A stretch of 64,000 nt of DNA. It comes from JANQOH01 sp965201115. GTDB lineage: Bacteria; Pseudomonadota; Alphaproteobacteria; UBA7887. The stretch spans positions 2,232,001 to 2,296,000 of the forward strand of contig OZ241745.1 of NCBI GenBank assembly GCA_965201115.1, written 5' to 3'. Shown here in pieces: positions 35,680-45,120 of this stretch (the first letter of the stretch is position 1; every line of letters starts with the position of its first letter). Under the pieces are notes generated by a model. That model was not told the DNA's origin. It made no database searches and saw only the letters and a program-made list of their open reading frames with translations. The position numbers were made by a program, and so were the translations under genes.

Positions 35680-36543
35680 TCACGAACCGCCTTGCGGCGG
35701 GTGCCGCCAATACGCCGCGACCAGCGGGTCCAGCGTCGTGTGCTGATCGGCCGACCATTCGGTCGCGTCGGCGCCGGGCTCGACCATGGTGGACATCGCA
35801 TGCACCAGCCGCTGGACGTCGGTCTCGACCAGCCGCCGCCCGTCGCTCAGGCCGAAATCGAGCGTGTTGCCGGCGCCGTTGTACCAATCCTCGACAACCA
35901 CGCTGTCGTCGGTTCCGACGATCGAGACCTCGAGGTCCCGCCACGCCACGCCCGTCTGTTCGAACCACAACTGATCGGCGTCGATGCCGGCGCCGAACTG
36001 CACCAGGTCGTCCGACGCGCCCTCGCCGCGGTTGTCGATGGTGTCGGAGCCCCCGCCGCGCCCGAACTTGTAGATGTCGTCGCCGCCGCCGCCGATCAGT
36101 TCGTCGTCGCCGGCGCCGCCGTCGAGGATGTCGTTATCGACGCCGTCGTTGTCGTCGTAGTCGCCGTCGCCGTAGAGCGTGTCGTTGCCGCCGCCGCCCT
36201 CGATGGTGTCGGAGCCGCCCGCGCCGCGGAAGGCGTTCGCGATGGCGTCGCCGATCAACCGGTCGGCGTATTCGGAGCCGAACAGGTTTTCAATATCCCG
36301 GTAGCGGTCGCCCTGCGCCTCGCCCGTATTGGTGGAGGGGTTCGACAGATCGGCGCGCACCGCGCCGGGGGCGCGGTAATAACCCGCCGTGTCGCTGCCC
36401 GGGCCGCCCTTCAGCGCGTCGGCGCCGGCGCGGAACACGTAAACCGACGAGCGATCGGCGCTATTGCCGGGCGAATCGGCATGAAGCACGCCATCGCCCC
36501 CGCCGCCCTCAAGCGCGCCGCCGTTGTCGCCGCCAATGAGCAT
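35680..36543 (-). CDS. RTX calcium-binding protein B
   Basis: The product has 287 residues from ATG 36541-36543. It is a close paralogue of the protein at 27990 over almost its whole length. The same GGxGxD repeats (IEGGGGNDTLYGDGD, GGGGDDIYKFGRGGGSDT) and the same C-terminal domain (SVVVEDWYNGAGNTLDFGLS, QRLVHAMSTMVEPG) are present, but the C-terminal end differs: LDPLVAAYWRHPPQGGS here, LAPIVDDIWL in A. Since type I signals are C-terminal, this difference may matter for export. As in A, the frame upstream of the ATG continues with RTX-like coding (EGGSSD) without a start codon. Confidence 0.8.
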   Translation of the reverse strand: MLIGGDNGGALEGGGGDGVLHADSPGNSADRSSVYVFRAGADALKGGPGSDTAGYYRAPGAVRADLSNPSTNTGEAQGDRYRDIENLFGSEYADRLIGDAIANAFRGAGGSDTIEGGGGNDTLYGDGDYDDNDGVDNDILDGGAGDDELIGGGGDDIYKFGRGGGSDTIDNRGEGASDDLVQFGAGIDADQLWFEQTGVAWRDLEVSIVGTDDSVVVEDWYNGAGNTLDFGLSDGRRLVETDVQRLVHAMSTMVEPGADATEWSADQHTTLDPLVAAYWRHPPQGGS

Positions 36544-36689
36544 ATCGCTGCTGCCGCCCTCCGGTGTGTCTACGCCGCTACTTACCGCACGCCGCCATCG
36601 AGTGTCAACGTATTTCGCTCAATTCGTGGATTTTCCGTACATGGGCCGCACTTTTCGCCCGGCGGCCTGGGCGCCAGGCGTCCCCGCCC

Positions 36690-36972
36690 GCGCGTCTCGA
36701 CGCCGGGGGGCTGGGGAGGGGCGGCGGGCGCGCTTTCCCGCCGGCGCCGCGCGTGGCGCAAACGTGCGGGCAGGATGCCCGCGCACCCAGGCCCCGCCTT
36801 CGGCGGGGTTGGCGTGTGCGTCTCGCGCGCGCGTCTCGATGCCGCGGGCGCTGGGAGTGGGGGGCGGCGGGCGCGCTTTCCCGCCGGCGCCGCGCGTGGC
36901 GCAAACGTGCGGGCAGGATGCCCGCGGTCCCGGGCCCCGCCTTCGGCGGGGTTGGCATTTCGGTACAGGCGC
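36690..36972. repeat. Two hairpin units ending at the gp27-like stop
   Basis: Equivalent of 28960-29118 but with the GCAGGATGCCCGC unit present twice. It ends CGGTACAGGCGC directly before the stop codon at 36973-36975. 36544-36689 holds no gene. Confidence 0.65.
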
Positions 36973-38049
36973 TCAGCATTGCTGCCGTTTCGGTTGTTCG
37001 GGGCGGGCGGGGCGGCGGCGGGCGGGGCTTCGGCGGTCGCGGGGCGGTCGGGCCCGGCGGTTCCGGGGGGCGGTTGCGGGGCATTGCGGGGATCCGCCGG
37101 GCCCGGGGCGGGCGGGCGCGCCTTCCTTGCCGGCATCGCGCTCTGCGGGAACGTGCGGGCGGGAGGCCCGCGGTCCCGGGCAGTTCGCGCCTTCGGCGGC
37201 GTTGCGGGGCATTGCGGGGCTCCGCGGGGCTCGGGAGGCTTCGGCGGCGGGGCGTTCGGCGGTTTCGGGGGCGTGCGCGGGTTCGTATTCGCGTTCGGCC
37301 TCGCGGCGTTCGCGGTCGGCTTCGCGGGCCTTGCGTTCGCCCTCTTGGATGCGTCTGTCGTACTCCAGCCAGTCCCGGTCGGTCCACGGGCGGCGGGGCG
37401 GCTTGGGGGGGCCGGGGTTGGCGGCGGCCTGGGCGTCGGCGTCCCACGTGTTCGGGGGCGGGAGCGAGGGCAGGCGGGGGTCGTCGATGGAACCGGGCGC
37501 GCCGCGGCGGGGGCCGGCCTGGGCGGCGGCGGTTTTCTGCGCGGCTTCGGCGGCGGCGAGGTCGCGGATGGCGCGCACCATGCGGGCTACGCCGCGGGTG
37601 TTGTCGGCGGCATCGGGGGCGTCGGGGTCGATGCGCGCGGCGATGGCGAAGGCGGCGACGCGGAGCATTTCGGCGAGGGCTTCGTGGGTTCCGCCTTCGC
37701 TCCAGAGGGCGGCTGCGTCGCGGATTTCGGACCATTGGGCGAGGCTGTCGGCGGCGGCTTTTCGGAAGCGGTATATGGCGGATCGGGATACGGGGTATCC
37801 GCGCGCGCGGAGGTTTTCGGCGATGGCGTTGTCGGGGGTTCCGGCGCGGATTTCGCGGCAGATATCGGCGCGGACGGTGTTGGGGAGGTCGGCGATTGTG
37901 GACCGGTTACCGCGGTTGTGGCGGAGGGGGTCGCCGGGGGGTTGGGGTTGGGTGTAGTGTTCGGTGGGCGCGGCTGCGGCGGGGTTGGGCGCGGCGGCTG
38001 CGCGCGGCTCGCCGTCGGCGGGGACGGCGGCGGTGTGTGCTTCGGTCAT
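36973..38049 (-). CDS. Mu gp27-like (DUF3486-like) protein B
   Basis: The product has 358 residues from ATG 38047-38049. It is a paralogue of the protein at 29119, with the same N-terminal helix-turn-helix-like region (NRSTIADLPNTVRADICREI, PVSRSAIYRFRKAAADSL) and the same Arg/Pro-rich centre. The C-terminal repeat-derived segment has one PGPRASRPHVPAERDAG unit instead of two, plus a short AAEASRAP insertion. Retention of an open frame in both copies despite repeat expansion suggests selection on the N-terminal part, or recent duplication. Its function is unknown. Confidence 0.55.
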   Translation of the reverse strand: MTEAHTAAVPADGEPRAAAAPNPAAAAPTEHYTQPQPPGDPLRHNRGNRSTIADLPNTVRADICREIRAGTPDNAIAENLRARGYPVSRSAIYRFRKAAADSLAQWSEIRDAAALWSEGGTHEALAEMLRVAAFAIAARIDPDAPDAADNTRGVARMVRAIRDLAAAEAAQKTAAAQAGPRRGAPGSIDDPRLPSLPPPNTWDADAQAAANPGPPKPPRRPWTDRDWLEYDRRIQEGERKAREADRERREAEREYEPAHAPETAERPAAEASRAPRSPAMPRNAAEGANCPGPRASRPHVPAERDAGKEGAPARPGPGGSPQCPATAPRNRRARPPRDRRSPARRRPARPEQPKRQQC

Positions 38050-38189
38050 GCGGGTATTAAAGCGTTTTGGGGCGGGGTGCGGCAGAAGGACCATGGTCCT
38101 CCCCTGCGGGGGCTTGCGCGGCGGGGCTATCGGTTGGTTATGGCGGGGGTTATGACTGTCGGGTCGTTCGGCGGTGGGCGCCGCGACCG

Positions 38190-38710
38190 CGCCTCTCCCG
38201 CCATCATCGCGGCTTGCGGGAACAGGCGGGCGAGACGCCCGCGCACCCAGGAAGTCCGCGCCTTCGGCGCGATCTTCGGGGGAAGCGCAACCCCGCCGAA
38301 GGCGGGGCCCGGGACCGCGGGCATCCCTGCCCGCACGTCAGCGACCCGCACAACTGTCGGCAAGCCGGGCGCGGCGCGCTGCCTGGGCGCCAGGCGTCTC
38401 GCCCGCACGTCTCGATGCTGTGGGCGGCGGGGAGCGGGAGGCGGCCGCGTTTCCTCGCGCCGGCGTTGCGCGTGGCGCGAACGTGCGGGCAGGATGCCCG
38501 CGGTCCCGGGCCCCGCCTTCGGCGGGGTTGGCGTCTCGCCCGCATGTCTCGACGCTGTGGGCGGCGGGGAGCGGGGGGCGGGGCGGCCGCGCTTCCCCGC
38601 CGGCGTTGCGCGTGGCGCGAACGTGCGGGCAGGATGCCCGCGGTCCCGGGCCCCGCCTTCGGCGGGGTTGGCGTGTGCGCGAGCGTCCCGCCCGCGGTCG
38701 GGGCGATTCA
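38190..38710. repeat. Block of GC hairpin repeats
   Basis: At least three units of the GCGGGCAGGATGCCCGC plus CCCCGCCTTCGGCGGGG type occur here, two of them in direct tandem about 140 bases apart (near 38490 and 38630). No gene is seen in 38050-38874 apart from these; the ribosome site of the symporter is at the end. Confidence 0.65.
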
Positions 38711-38874
38711 AGGCCATCGCGGCCGCAAAATACGGCGTTCTTCGAATTGCCCCGCCGGAGAGCGGCCCGCCGGCGCCGCCGAAAACGGCCTTGCCAGCGG
38801 CGCGGGCGTGAAGTACAGCGGTAACCGGGGGAGGCGCGCGCCGCGCGCCGCCGGCATCGTGGAGGATCGCCGTC

Positions 38875-41220
38875 ATGGACGCAAAGGTCGTCTGGCTGTT
38901 CGTTTTCGTGCTTCTGTATTGGGCCTATTGCATCTTCTGGGGGGTGAAGGGCGCGATTAGCGCGCGCACGGCGAGCGACTATTTCATCGCCGGGCGCGGC
39001 ATATCGATCTGGGTATTCGTGCTTGCGGCGACCGCGACGTCGTTTTCCGGCTGGACCTTCATGGGGCATCCCGGCCTGATTTACCGCGACGGCCTGCCTT
39101 ACGCCTACGCCTCGTTCTACGCCATCGCCATACCGTTTACCGGCGTGCTGTTCCTCAAGCGGCAGTGGATGATCGGCAAGCGCTTCGGCTTCGTCACGCC
39201 GGGGGAAATGCTGTCGGACTATTTCCGCTCCGACAGCATCCGCATCCTGGTGGTGATCGTCGCGCTGGTGTTTTCGGTGCCGTATCTGGGCGTGCAGCTG
39301 CGCGCCTCGGGCTTCCTCTTCAACGTGCTCACCGACGGCATGCTCGACGTCAATTTCGGCATGTGGCTCCTGTCGGCGGTGGTGATTATCTATGTCGCGT
39401 CGGGCGGCCTGCGCGCGGTGGCCTATGTGGACACCATGCAGTGCATCCTGCTGGCGGGCGGCATCATCGCCATCGGCATCATCGCCCTGGCGCAGGTGGG
39501 CGGCATGGGCCGCATGATAGAGGGCATCGGCGCGCTGGCCGAGGAGGACCGGCGAATCGGCGCCGAAGCGGTCGCCGCGCTCGACGCCCGGGGCCTGTCC
39601 TATGCCGGGGCGCTGGCCGTTATCGACGCCGCGGCCGCCGCCCCCGCCGACGAAGACCTCGCCGCGCGCGCGGCCGAGCTCGAGCCCCTGGTCGCGGCGG
39701 CGAAGCGCGTCACGCCCGACGGCCACAGCCACTACATCGCCATCCCCGGCGTCATTCAATACGTGGACGCCGGGGGCAAGGCGCAGGGCGGCGCGTGGAC
39801 CGGCGTCATGGTGCTCGCCTACATGTTCGCGCTGATGGGGATCCAGTCGGCGCCCGCCTTCACCATGTGGGCGTTTTCCAACCGCAGCCCGCGGCCCTTC
39901 GCGCCGCAACAGGTGTGGGCGTCGTCGTTCGGCATCGGCCTCATCCTGTTCGCCTTTACCGCGTTCCAGGGCATGGGCGCGCATTTCCTGGGCACTGACC
40001 TCGACTTCTACAGGGCGCACCCCGGCAAGACCGCGGCGGCGGCGCCCGAAATGCAGCGCAACATCGTCGAATCGGCCTATCGCGAGAACGTTACCGAGGC
40101 GCTGAGCCAGGAGCAGCTCGACGCCGCGGTAGAGGCCGCGCTCGCCGCCTGGCTCGCCGGCGGCGCAATCCCCACATTCGGGGAGCTGGCCGCCGGCGAG
40201 GGCGCCGGCGCGGAAGCGGCGGCGGCCCTGATCGCGCACCACGAAGGCGCGGGCGCGGCGGAGCCTTTCGACGCCGCGGCGGCGCCCGCGCTTGTCGATC
40301 TCATGAACTCCGCCGGCAAGCAGGGCATGCTGGTGCCGCAACTCATTAACCTGATTGCGGACGCGGCGCCCTGGCTCGTGGGCCTGCTCTCGGTCTGCGC
40401 GCTGGCCGCCATGCAATCCACCGGCGCGGCCTACATGTCCACCGCCGGCGGCATGCTCACGCGCGATTTGCTCAAGCACTATCTCATGCCCGCGGCGACG
40501 CACGCGCAACAGAAACTGTTCGGGCGCATCGGCGTGGTGGCCATCGTGCTCGCGGCGCTCGTAGTGGCGACCGTCTCGTCCGACGCGCTGGTGCTGCTCG
40601 GCGGCCTCGCGGTGGCCTATGGGTTCCAGATGTGGCCGGCGCTGATTGCGGTCTGCTGGTGGCCGTGGCTCACCCGCGCCGGCGTCACCCTCGGCCTGAT
40701 CGCGGGGCTGGCCGCCGTCACGCTGACCGAGACCATCGGCCAGCAGCTCGGCGTCGCCGCATGGGGGCGCTGGCCGCTCACCATCCACTCCGCCGGCTGG
40801 GGCATCCTGTTCAACCTCGGCGTCGCCATGGCGGTCTCGGCGGTGACGCAAAACGGGGAGGACAGCAAACGCAAGATGGTCTTCCACAACTTCCTGCGCG
40901 AACACGCGGCGCTGCCCGAGAGCAAGCGTCCGCTGGTTCCCGTGGCCTGGGCGGTCGCGCTGCTGTGGTTCCTGATGGCGATCGGGCCGGGCGCGGTCAT
41001 CGGCAACACGATATTCGGAGATCCCGGAGACCCCGCCAGCTGGACCTTCGGCATCCCGTCGATATGGGCATGGCAGATCCTGTGGTGGGCGATCGGCGTG
41101 TTCATGATGTGGCTGCTCGCCTACAGGATGGAGCTCTCCACCGTGCCGGCGCGCGAGGTGGAGGCGTTGGCTGAGGATATCGGCGACGCCCGGCTTGCGC
41201 GCGGCCGCGCGGCGGCATGA
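38875..41220 (+). CDS. Sodium/solute symporter (SSF family), enlarged
   Basis: The product has 781 residues from ATG 38875, with GGAGG upstream. The SSF fold is clear: SDYFIAGRGISIWVFVLAAT then ATSFSGWTFMGHPG near the N-terminus (TM1-2), and VCALAAMQSTGAAYMSTAGG in the later core helix that contributes to the Na+ site. It is longer than usual because of two hydrophilic Ala/Glu-rich insertions, about residues 220-300 and 380-490. The substrate is not known; proline, pantothenate and acetate carriers share the fold. A small membrane protein starts in its stop codon (ATGA), suggesting a partner subunit. Confidence 0.88.
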   Translation: MDAKVVWLFVFVLLYWAYCIFWGVKGAISARTASDYFIAGRGISIWVFVLAATATSFSGWTFMGHPGLIYRDGLPYAYASFYAIAIPFTGVLFLKRQWMIGKRFGFVTPGEMLSDYFRSDSIRILVVIVALVFSVPYLGVQLRASGFLFNVLTDGMLDVNFGMWLLSAVVIIYVASGGLRAVAYVDTMQCILLAGGIIAIGIIALAQVGGMGRMIEGIGALAEEDRRIGAEAVAALDARGLSYAGALAVIDAAAAAPADEDLAARAAELEPLVAAAKRVTPDGHSHYIAIPGVIQYVDAGGKAQGGAWTGVMVLAYMFALMGIQSAPAFTMWAFSNRSPRPFAPQQVWASSFGIGLILFAFTAFQGMGAHFLGTDLDFYRAHPGKTAAAAPEMQRNIVESAYRENVTEALSQEQLDAAVEAALAAWLAGGAIPTFGELAAGEGAGAEAAAALIAHHEGAGAAEPFDAAAAPALVDLMNSAGKQGMLVPQLINLIADAAPWLVGLLSVCALAAMQSTGAAYMSTAGGMLTRDLLKHYLMPAATHAQQKLFGRIGVVAIVLAALVVATVSSDALVLLGGLAVAYGFQMWPALIAVCWWPWLTRAGVTLGLIAGLAAVTLTETIGQQLGVAAWGRWPLTIHSAGWGILFNLGVAMAVSAVTQNGEDSKRKMVFHNFLREHAALPESKRPLVPVAWAVALLWFLMAIGPGAVIGNTIFGDPGDPASWTFGIPSIWAWQILWWAIGVFMMWLLAYRMELSTVPAREVEALAEDIGDARLARGRAAA

Positions 41221-41447
41221 GCGCGCAAGGCTACGCGCTGTGGACGCTGGCCCTGGCGGCGGCGCTGTGGTGGCCCGTCTCGCGCCTGGTGTGGGTGTTG
41301 AGCGTGCGCCGGCTCGAGCGGCGCCTGCAACGGGAGTCGAGCGCCGCGGAGCGCGCCGGGCAGCGCCGCCGCGCCTGGGTACTGGGGGCGCCGATCGCGC
41401 TGGGTTTCGCCGCGCTGTTCAACCTGCGCCTGCTCGATGCGGCGTGA
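41217..41447 (+). CDS. Small two-helix membrane protein
   Basis: The product has 76 residues, overlapping the symporter by ATGA. Two hydrophobic helices (ALWTLALAAALWWPVSRLVW and WVLGAPIALGFAALFNLRLL) flank an Arg/Glu-rich loop (RRLERRLQRESSAAERAGQR). Translational coupling suggests that it assembles with, or supports, the symporter. I know no family name for it. Confidence 0.7.
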   Translation: MSAQGYALWTLALAAALWWPVSRLVWVLSVRRLERRLQRESSAAERAGQRRRAWVLGAPIALGFAALFNLRLLDAA

Positions 41448-41458
41448 CGTGAAGTGAA

Positions 41459-42028
41459 GTGACGGAGCGCGTCTGGCGCCGGCTGGCGGCCGCGCTGGCG
41501 GCGGCGGCGGCGGCGTGGTTCCTCTACGACACGCTGGTCGCGCAGCGCGACCCGGCGCTCGACGCCCAGGCGGCGGCCGACCGCGCCTTCGAGGACGGCG
41601 ACTACGAGCGCGCGCTGGCGCTCTACCGCGAACGCGCCGCGTTGCAGCCCGGCAACGGCTTCGCGCTGCGCGGCATTGCGCTAAGCCTCATGCAACTGGG
41701 CGACGGCGCGGCGGCGCTGGCGGCGTTCGACCGCGCCATTGCCGCGGAGCCCGGCATGGCCTTCGCCTGGGCCAACCGCGGCATTCTCAACGACCGCATG
41801 GGCCGCTACGAAGCGGCCGCGGCCGATTACGAGCGCGCATTGGCGCTCGACCCCGCCGTCGCCGACGGCCCGCACTGGCTGACGCGCTTTCTGCGCAACC
41901 AGCCCGAGCGCCCGCCCACCATCGCCGCCCGCCTCGCCTATCTCAGGCGCGAGCTCGCCAAGCCCCCCGAGCGCCGCCTCCTGAGCGTGCCCGAGGAAGA
42001 CGCCGCACAGCGCCCATACCAGCAATAG
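41459..42028 (+). CDS. Membrane-anchored TPR protein
   Basis: The product has 189 residues from GTG 41459. An N-terminal hydrophobic anchor (RLAAALAAAAAAWFLYDTLV) is followed by three tetratricopeptide repeats: DRAFEDGDYERALALYRER, GIALSLMQLGDGAAALAAFD, and NRGILNDRMGRYEAAAADYE. TPR proteins act as protein-interaction scaffolds. It is 11 bases after the small membrane protein and is likely to be in the symporter operon. No more specific role can be read. Confidence 0.8.
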   Translation: MTERVWRRLAAALAAAAAAWFLYDTLVAQRDPALDAQAAADRAFEDGDYERALALYRERAALQPGNGFALRGIALSLMQLGDGAAALAAFDRAIAAEPGMAFAWANRGILNDRMGRYEAAAADYERALALDPAVADGPHWLTRFLRNQPERPPTIAARLAYLRRELAKPPERRLLSVPEEDAAQRPYQQ

Positions 42029-42041
42029 CGCCGCGCCTTCG

Positions 42042-42204
42042 GTGTCTGTACCGAAATGCTTGCCCCGCCGAAGGCGGGGCCCGGGACCGCGGGCATCCTG
42101 CCCGCACGTTTGCAGCAGGCGCGGCGCCGGCGGGGAAGCGCAAGCGGACAAGACCCCCACCTGTCCCCGCCGTACCGATAACCGCCGAATTCCGGCACGG
42201 ACAC
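42042..42204. repeat. 163-bp inverted-repeat element, full copy 2
   Basis: The ends are GTGTCTGTACCGAAAT on the left and ATTCCGGCACGGACAC on the right, so the outer GTGT/ACAC also pair. The inside has the same two hairpins as copy 1. The right end touches the stop codon (42205-42207) of a small membrane-protein gene. Confidence 0.8.
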
Positions 42205-42378
42205 TCAGATTACGCCGAGCACGTCGACAAGCAGCACGCGGAGGAAGAACAGCAGCGCGATGCAGCCGAACAACTGGCGCACGCCATCGGCCTTGCCCTC
42301 GGCGTTGCGCCAGGTCAGCGCGTGCCACGCCACCGCCCCGGTGGCGCCGAGAAACACAATGTCGATGAACTCCGGCAT
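42205..42378 (-). CDS. 57-residue membrane protein
   Basis: ATG 42376-42378 to TGA 42205-42207. The peptide begins MPEFIDIVFLGATGAVAWHA and ends LLFFLRVLLVDVLGVI. It has two hydrophobic helices around a polar loop (LTWRNAEGKADGVRQLFG). A TATAAT lies 8 bases before the ATG on the minus strand, which would give a nearly leaderless mRNA. No family recognised. The consistent hydrophobic pattern and the abutting repeat element, which elsewhere adjoins real stop codons, support it as a gene. Confidence 0.55.
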   Translation of the reverse strand: MPEFIDIVFLGATGAVAWHALTWRNAEGKADGVRQLFGCIALLFFLRVLLVDVLGVI

Positions 42379-42559
42379 CGCGGCCGATTATACCGACGGC
42401 CATGGCGCAATCGGCGAATCGTCCGTACCCGCGGCGCGCCGAAGGCGCGGCGGCTTGACCGGCGCGGCGCGTTCGGTCATGGTTCGAACTCCGCCGGCCG
42501 CAATGGCGGCGGCGAACGGGCCTCCGTCGCGGGGCGCCCCTTGTCGAGAGCGTCCCGAT

Positions 42560-44056
42560 ATGCCGCCGTCCGTTCGTCCGTCTCCGCGCAGCGTGTTCGA
42601 TTCGCCCCACGGCGGCGCGGAGCCCGGGCTGGCGCCCCTCGGCGGCGCGGAGATTGCGGAGCGGCGGAAAGGCGCGGCGCCCGATTCGCCGAACGGCCCC
42701 GCGCGCGGGGCCTTGCTGCGGCGCTTCGCCGACCGGATCGTCGTGCGCCGCGATCTGAGCCGCCGCGTCGTCTCGTGGCAGGGGAACAAGACGCAGCCGG
42801 GCTTGCGCTGGTTCAAATACAAGGAAGGATTCTCGGCCGACCTCGTTCGCGGCGCGCTCGGCGCCGCCGACGGCCCCGTGCTCGACCCGTTCGCCGGCGC
42901 CGGCACGGCGCCGCTGGCGGCCGCCGCGATGGGGCGCCGCGCCACGGGTATCGAAATCATGCCCGTGGGCGCGCGCGCCGCGCGCGTCGTCTCGTGGATC
43001 GCCGGCGGCGCGTGCGTCGGCGCGGTCGAGGCCGCGGCGGCGGATCTGCTGCGCGCGGTAACGGGCGCCGCCGGGGGCAGGTCCGACTCCGCCTTCCGGT
43101 TTCCGCACGTACCCATCACGAAGCATGCGTTTCCGCGCGGCGCCGAGGAGGCGATCGCCCGGGCCCGCGCGTATTTGGCCGGCGTTCGCGGCGCGCGCAT
43201 CCGCGCCGTTCTCGATTTCGCATGCATGAGCGTGCTCGAGGAGGTCAGCTACACGCGCAAGGACGGCCAGTATCTGCGCTGGGACACGCGCTGCGGGAGG
43301 GCGCTGCGCGGCGGCATGGACAAGGGGCGCATCCCGTCGTTCGCCGAGGCGCTGGAGCGGCGCATCGGCGAGATATTGCGCGACGCGCCCCTGCTGGCCG
43401 AGCGCGGCGGCGGGCCGGCGCCGGAGATCGTGGAAGGCTCCGCCCTGCGCGAACTGCCGCGCCTGCCCGACGATTCGGTGGGGCTGACCGTTACCTCGCC
43501 GCCCTACGCCAACCGTTACGACTACACGCGCACCTACGCGCTGGAACTGGCGTGGCTGGGCTACGACCGCGCTGCGTTCGGCGCGCTGCGCCAGGCGCTC
43601 CTCAGCGCCACGGTGGAGAACCGGTCGAAGGCGGCGGAGCTGAGCCGCGCCTACCCGCGCCCCGGCGTGCTGGCGCGGGCGCGCGCCGCCGCCGCCTCCC
43701 AGGCCGCGCTGGCCGAAACGCTCGGCGCCCTGCGGCGGCGCCGGACGGAGCTCGGCAACCCGCACGTCATCCGCCTGGTCGAAAACTATTTCGCGGAAAT
43801 GGCGGTGATTATCGCCGAACTGGCACGGGTTACGCGGCCCGGCGGCGCGGTCGTCATGGCGAATGACAACGTGCAGTATCACGGCGAGGAAGCCCCGGTG
43901 GACCTGATTCTCTCGGCCATCGCCGAGGCGTGCGGCTTTGTGTGCGAGGAGATCGGCGCGCTGCCGCGCGGCAAGGGCAATGCAAGCCAGCAAATGGGCC
44001 GCTTCGGCCGCCGCGAATTGCGAAAATGCGTCTATCGCTGGCGCATGCCGGCGTAA
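42560..44056 (+). CDS. DNA methyltransferase (TSPPY type), orphan
   Basis: The product has 498 residues if it starts at ATG 42560; the frame is open further upstream but without similarity. The SAM-binding motif is VLDPFAGAGTAPLAAAAMGR and the catalytic motif is TSPPYANRYDYTRTY, in that order. TSPPY is typical of N4-cytosine enzymes, with N6-adenine possible. Between the two motifs is a long segment likely to hold target recognition (YTRKDGQYLRWDTRCGR). The C-terminus has LARVTRPGGAVVMANDNVQY. No restriction endonuclease gene is adjacent, so it may be a solitary regulator-type methylase or a decayed restriction-modification system. Confidence 0.82.
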   Translation: MPPSVRPSPRSVFDSPHGGAEPGLAPLGGAEIAERRKGAAPDSPNGPARGALLRRFADRIVVRRDLSRRVVSWQGNKTQPGLRWFKYKEGFSADLVRGALGAADGPVLDPFAGAGTAPLAAAAMGRRATGIEIMPVGARAARVVSWIAGGACVGAVEAAAADLLRAVTGAAGGRSDSAFRFPHVPITKHAFPRGAEEAIARARAYLAGVRGARIRAVLDFACMSVLEEVSYTRKDGQYLRWDTRCGRALRGGMDKGRIPSFAEALERRIGEILRDAPLLAERGGGPAPEIVEGSALRELPRLPDDSVGLTVTSPPYANRYDYTRTYALELAWLGYDRAAFGALRQALLSATVENRSKAAELSRAYPRPGVLARARAAAASQAALAETLGALRRRRTELGNPHVIRLVENYFAEMAVIIAELARVTRPGGAVVMANDNVQYHGEEAPVDLILSAIAEACGFVCEEIGALPRGKGNASQQMGRFGRRELRKCVYRWRMPA

Positions 44057-44199
44057 CCGGGCGCGGTCGGGACCGGGTCGCCTCGGCGGCGGGATGCCTG
44101 GGCGCCTTCGGCGCGGGCAGCCGAGCCGAAATTGCGACCCACGCACTGACGATTCGCGAACCCGGCGACGGCCATCGACTGGCGCCGTACCGTCGGCGT

Positions 44200-45120
44200 T
44201 CATGCGTTGTAGTCGAGGCCGAGGTCGCTGTAGCGGGCGGGGTCTTCCGGCCAGTCCTTGCGGACCTTGACGCGGATGAAGAGATGGACGCGGCGGGCGA
44301 ATATCCGCTCCAGCTCGGCGCGCGCGGCGGCGCCGATCGCCTTGATCCGCCGGCCGCCCTTGCCGAGCACGATGGCCTTCTGGCTGCCGCGGCGCACATG
44401 AACGGCCTGATCGATGCGCACGCCGCCGTCGGCGCGCCCGGTCCACGCCTCGGTTTCCACCGCCGCGTCGTAGGGCAGCTCCCGCTGCAATTGCAGGAAC
44501 AGTTTCTCGCGCACGATTTCCGCCGCCAGCAGGCGCTCGGGCATGTCCGCCGCCTGGTCGGCGGGGTAATGCCAGGGCCCGGGCGGCATGGCGGCGGCGA
44601 GCGCCGCGCGCAGTTCCGCCACGCCATCGCCGGTCAGCGCCGAGATCATGAAGACATCGCCGATCAGGGGCCGGCCGTTGGCGGCGCGGCGGTCGGCAAA
44701 AGCCGCCGCCAGGCCGAGGAGCGCGCGGCGGTCGATCAGGTCGATCTTGTTCAGCGCCAGCGTCAGCGTGCGGTTCATCCGCGCGGCGCCGGCGGCGATG
44801 CGCTCCGCGTCGGCGTCGTCCCCGCGCCGCGAATCGACGACGAACACCGTGGCGTCGGCGCCGCGCGCGCCGTCCCAGGCGGCGCGCACCATCGCCCGGC
44901 CGAACCGCGTGCGCGCGCCGAACACGCCCGGCGTGTCCACGAAGACGATCTGCGCCGGCTCCGCCATGGCGATGCCGAGCACGCGGCCGCGCGTTGTCTG
45001 CGCTTTCGGCGTGACGATCGAGACCTTGGCCCCGACCATGCGGTTCAGCAGGGTGGATTTGCCCGCATTGGGAGCGCCGACAAGCGCGGCGAAGCCGCAG
45101 CGCGGCTCACTCTCCGGCAT
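44200..45120 (-). CDS. era: GTPase Era
   Basis: Era is the ribosome-assembly GTPase that binds the 3' end of 16S rRNA. The product has 306 residues. Its G motifs are VGAPNAGKSTLLNRM (about residues 14-28), VFVDTPGVFG and LALNKIDLID. The C-terminal KH domain contains KAIGAAARAELERIFARRVH and LFIRVKVRKDW. It is the last gene of the rpoZ-rel-DUF2062-pdxJ-acpS-lepB-rnc-era run and overlaps rnc by 14 bases. recO, which often follows era, is absent; the convergent methyltransferase gene comes next. Confidence 0.96.
   Translation of the reverse strand: MPESEPRCGFAALVGAPNAGKSTLLNRMVGAKVSIVTPKAQTTRGRVLGIAMAEPAQIVFVDTPGVFGARTRFGRAMVRAAWDGARGADATVFVVDSRRGDDADAERIAAGAARMNRTLTLALNKIDLIDRRALLGLAAAFADRRAANGRPLIGDVFMISALTGDGVAELRAALAAAMPPGPWHYPADQAADMPERLLAAEIVREKLFLQLQRELPYDAAVETEAWTGRADGGVRIDQAVHVRRGSQKAIVLGKGGRRIKAIGAAARAELERIFARRVHLFIRVKVRKDWPEDPARYSDLGLDYNA

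Larger units (their letters stand above)
35320..38420. repeat. Segmental duplication, copy B
   Basis: Partner of about 27586-30620. It contains leader B, RTX B, gp27-like B and the flanking repeat block in the same order and strand. Compared with copy A it has an extra ~155-base hairpin unit at about 36775-36930 and lacks one 69-base unit inside the gp27-like gene. Confidence 0.75.

Noticed and set aside
34981..38811. 1276-residue plus-strand frame across the duplicated RTX region
   Set aside because: It runs through antisense of RTX, leader and gp27-like genes and intergenic hairpin repeats. The repeated TCGQDARGPGPRLRRG-type peptides come from non-coding repeats.
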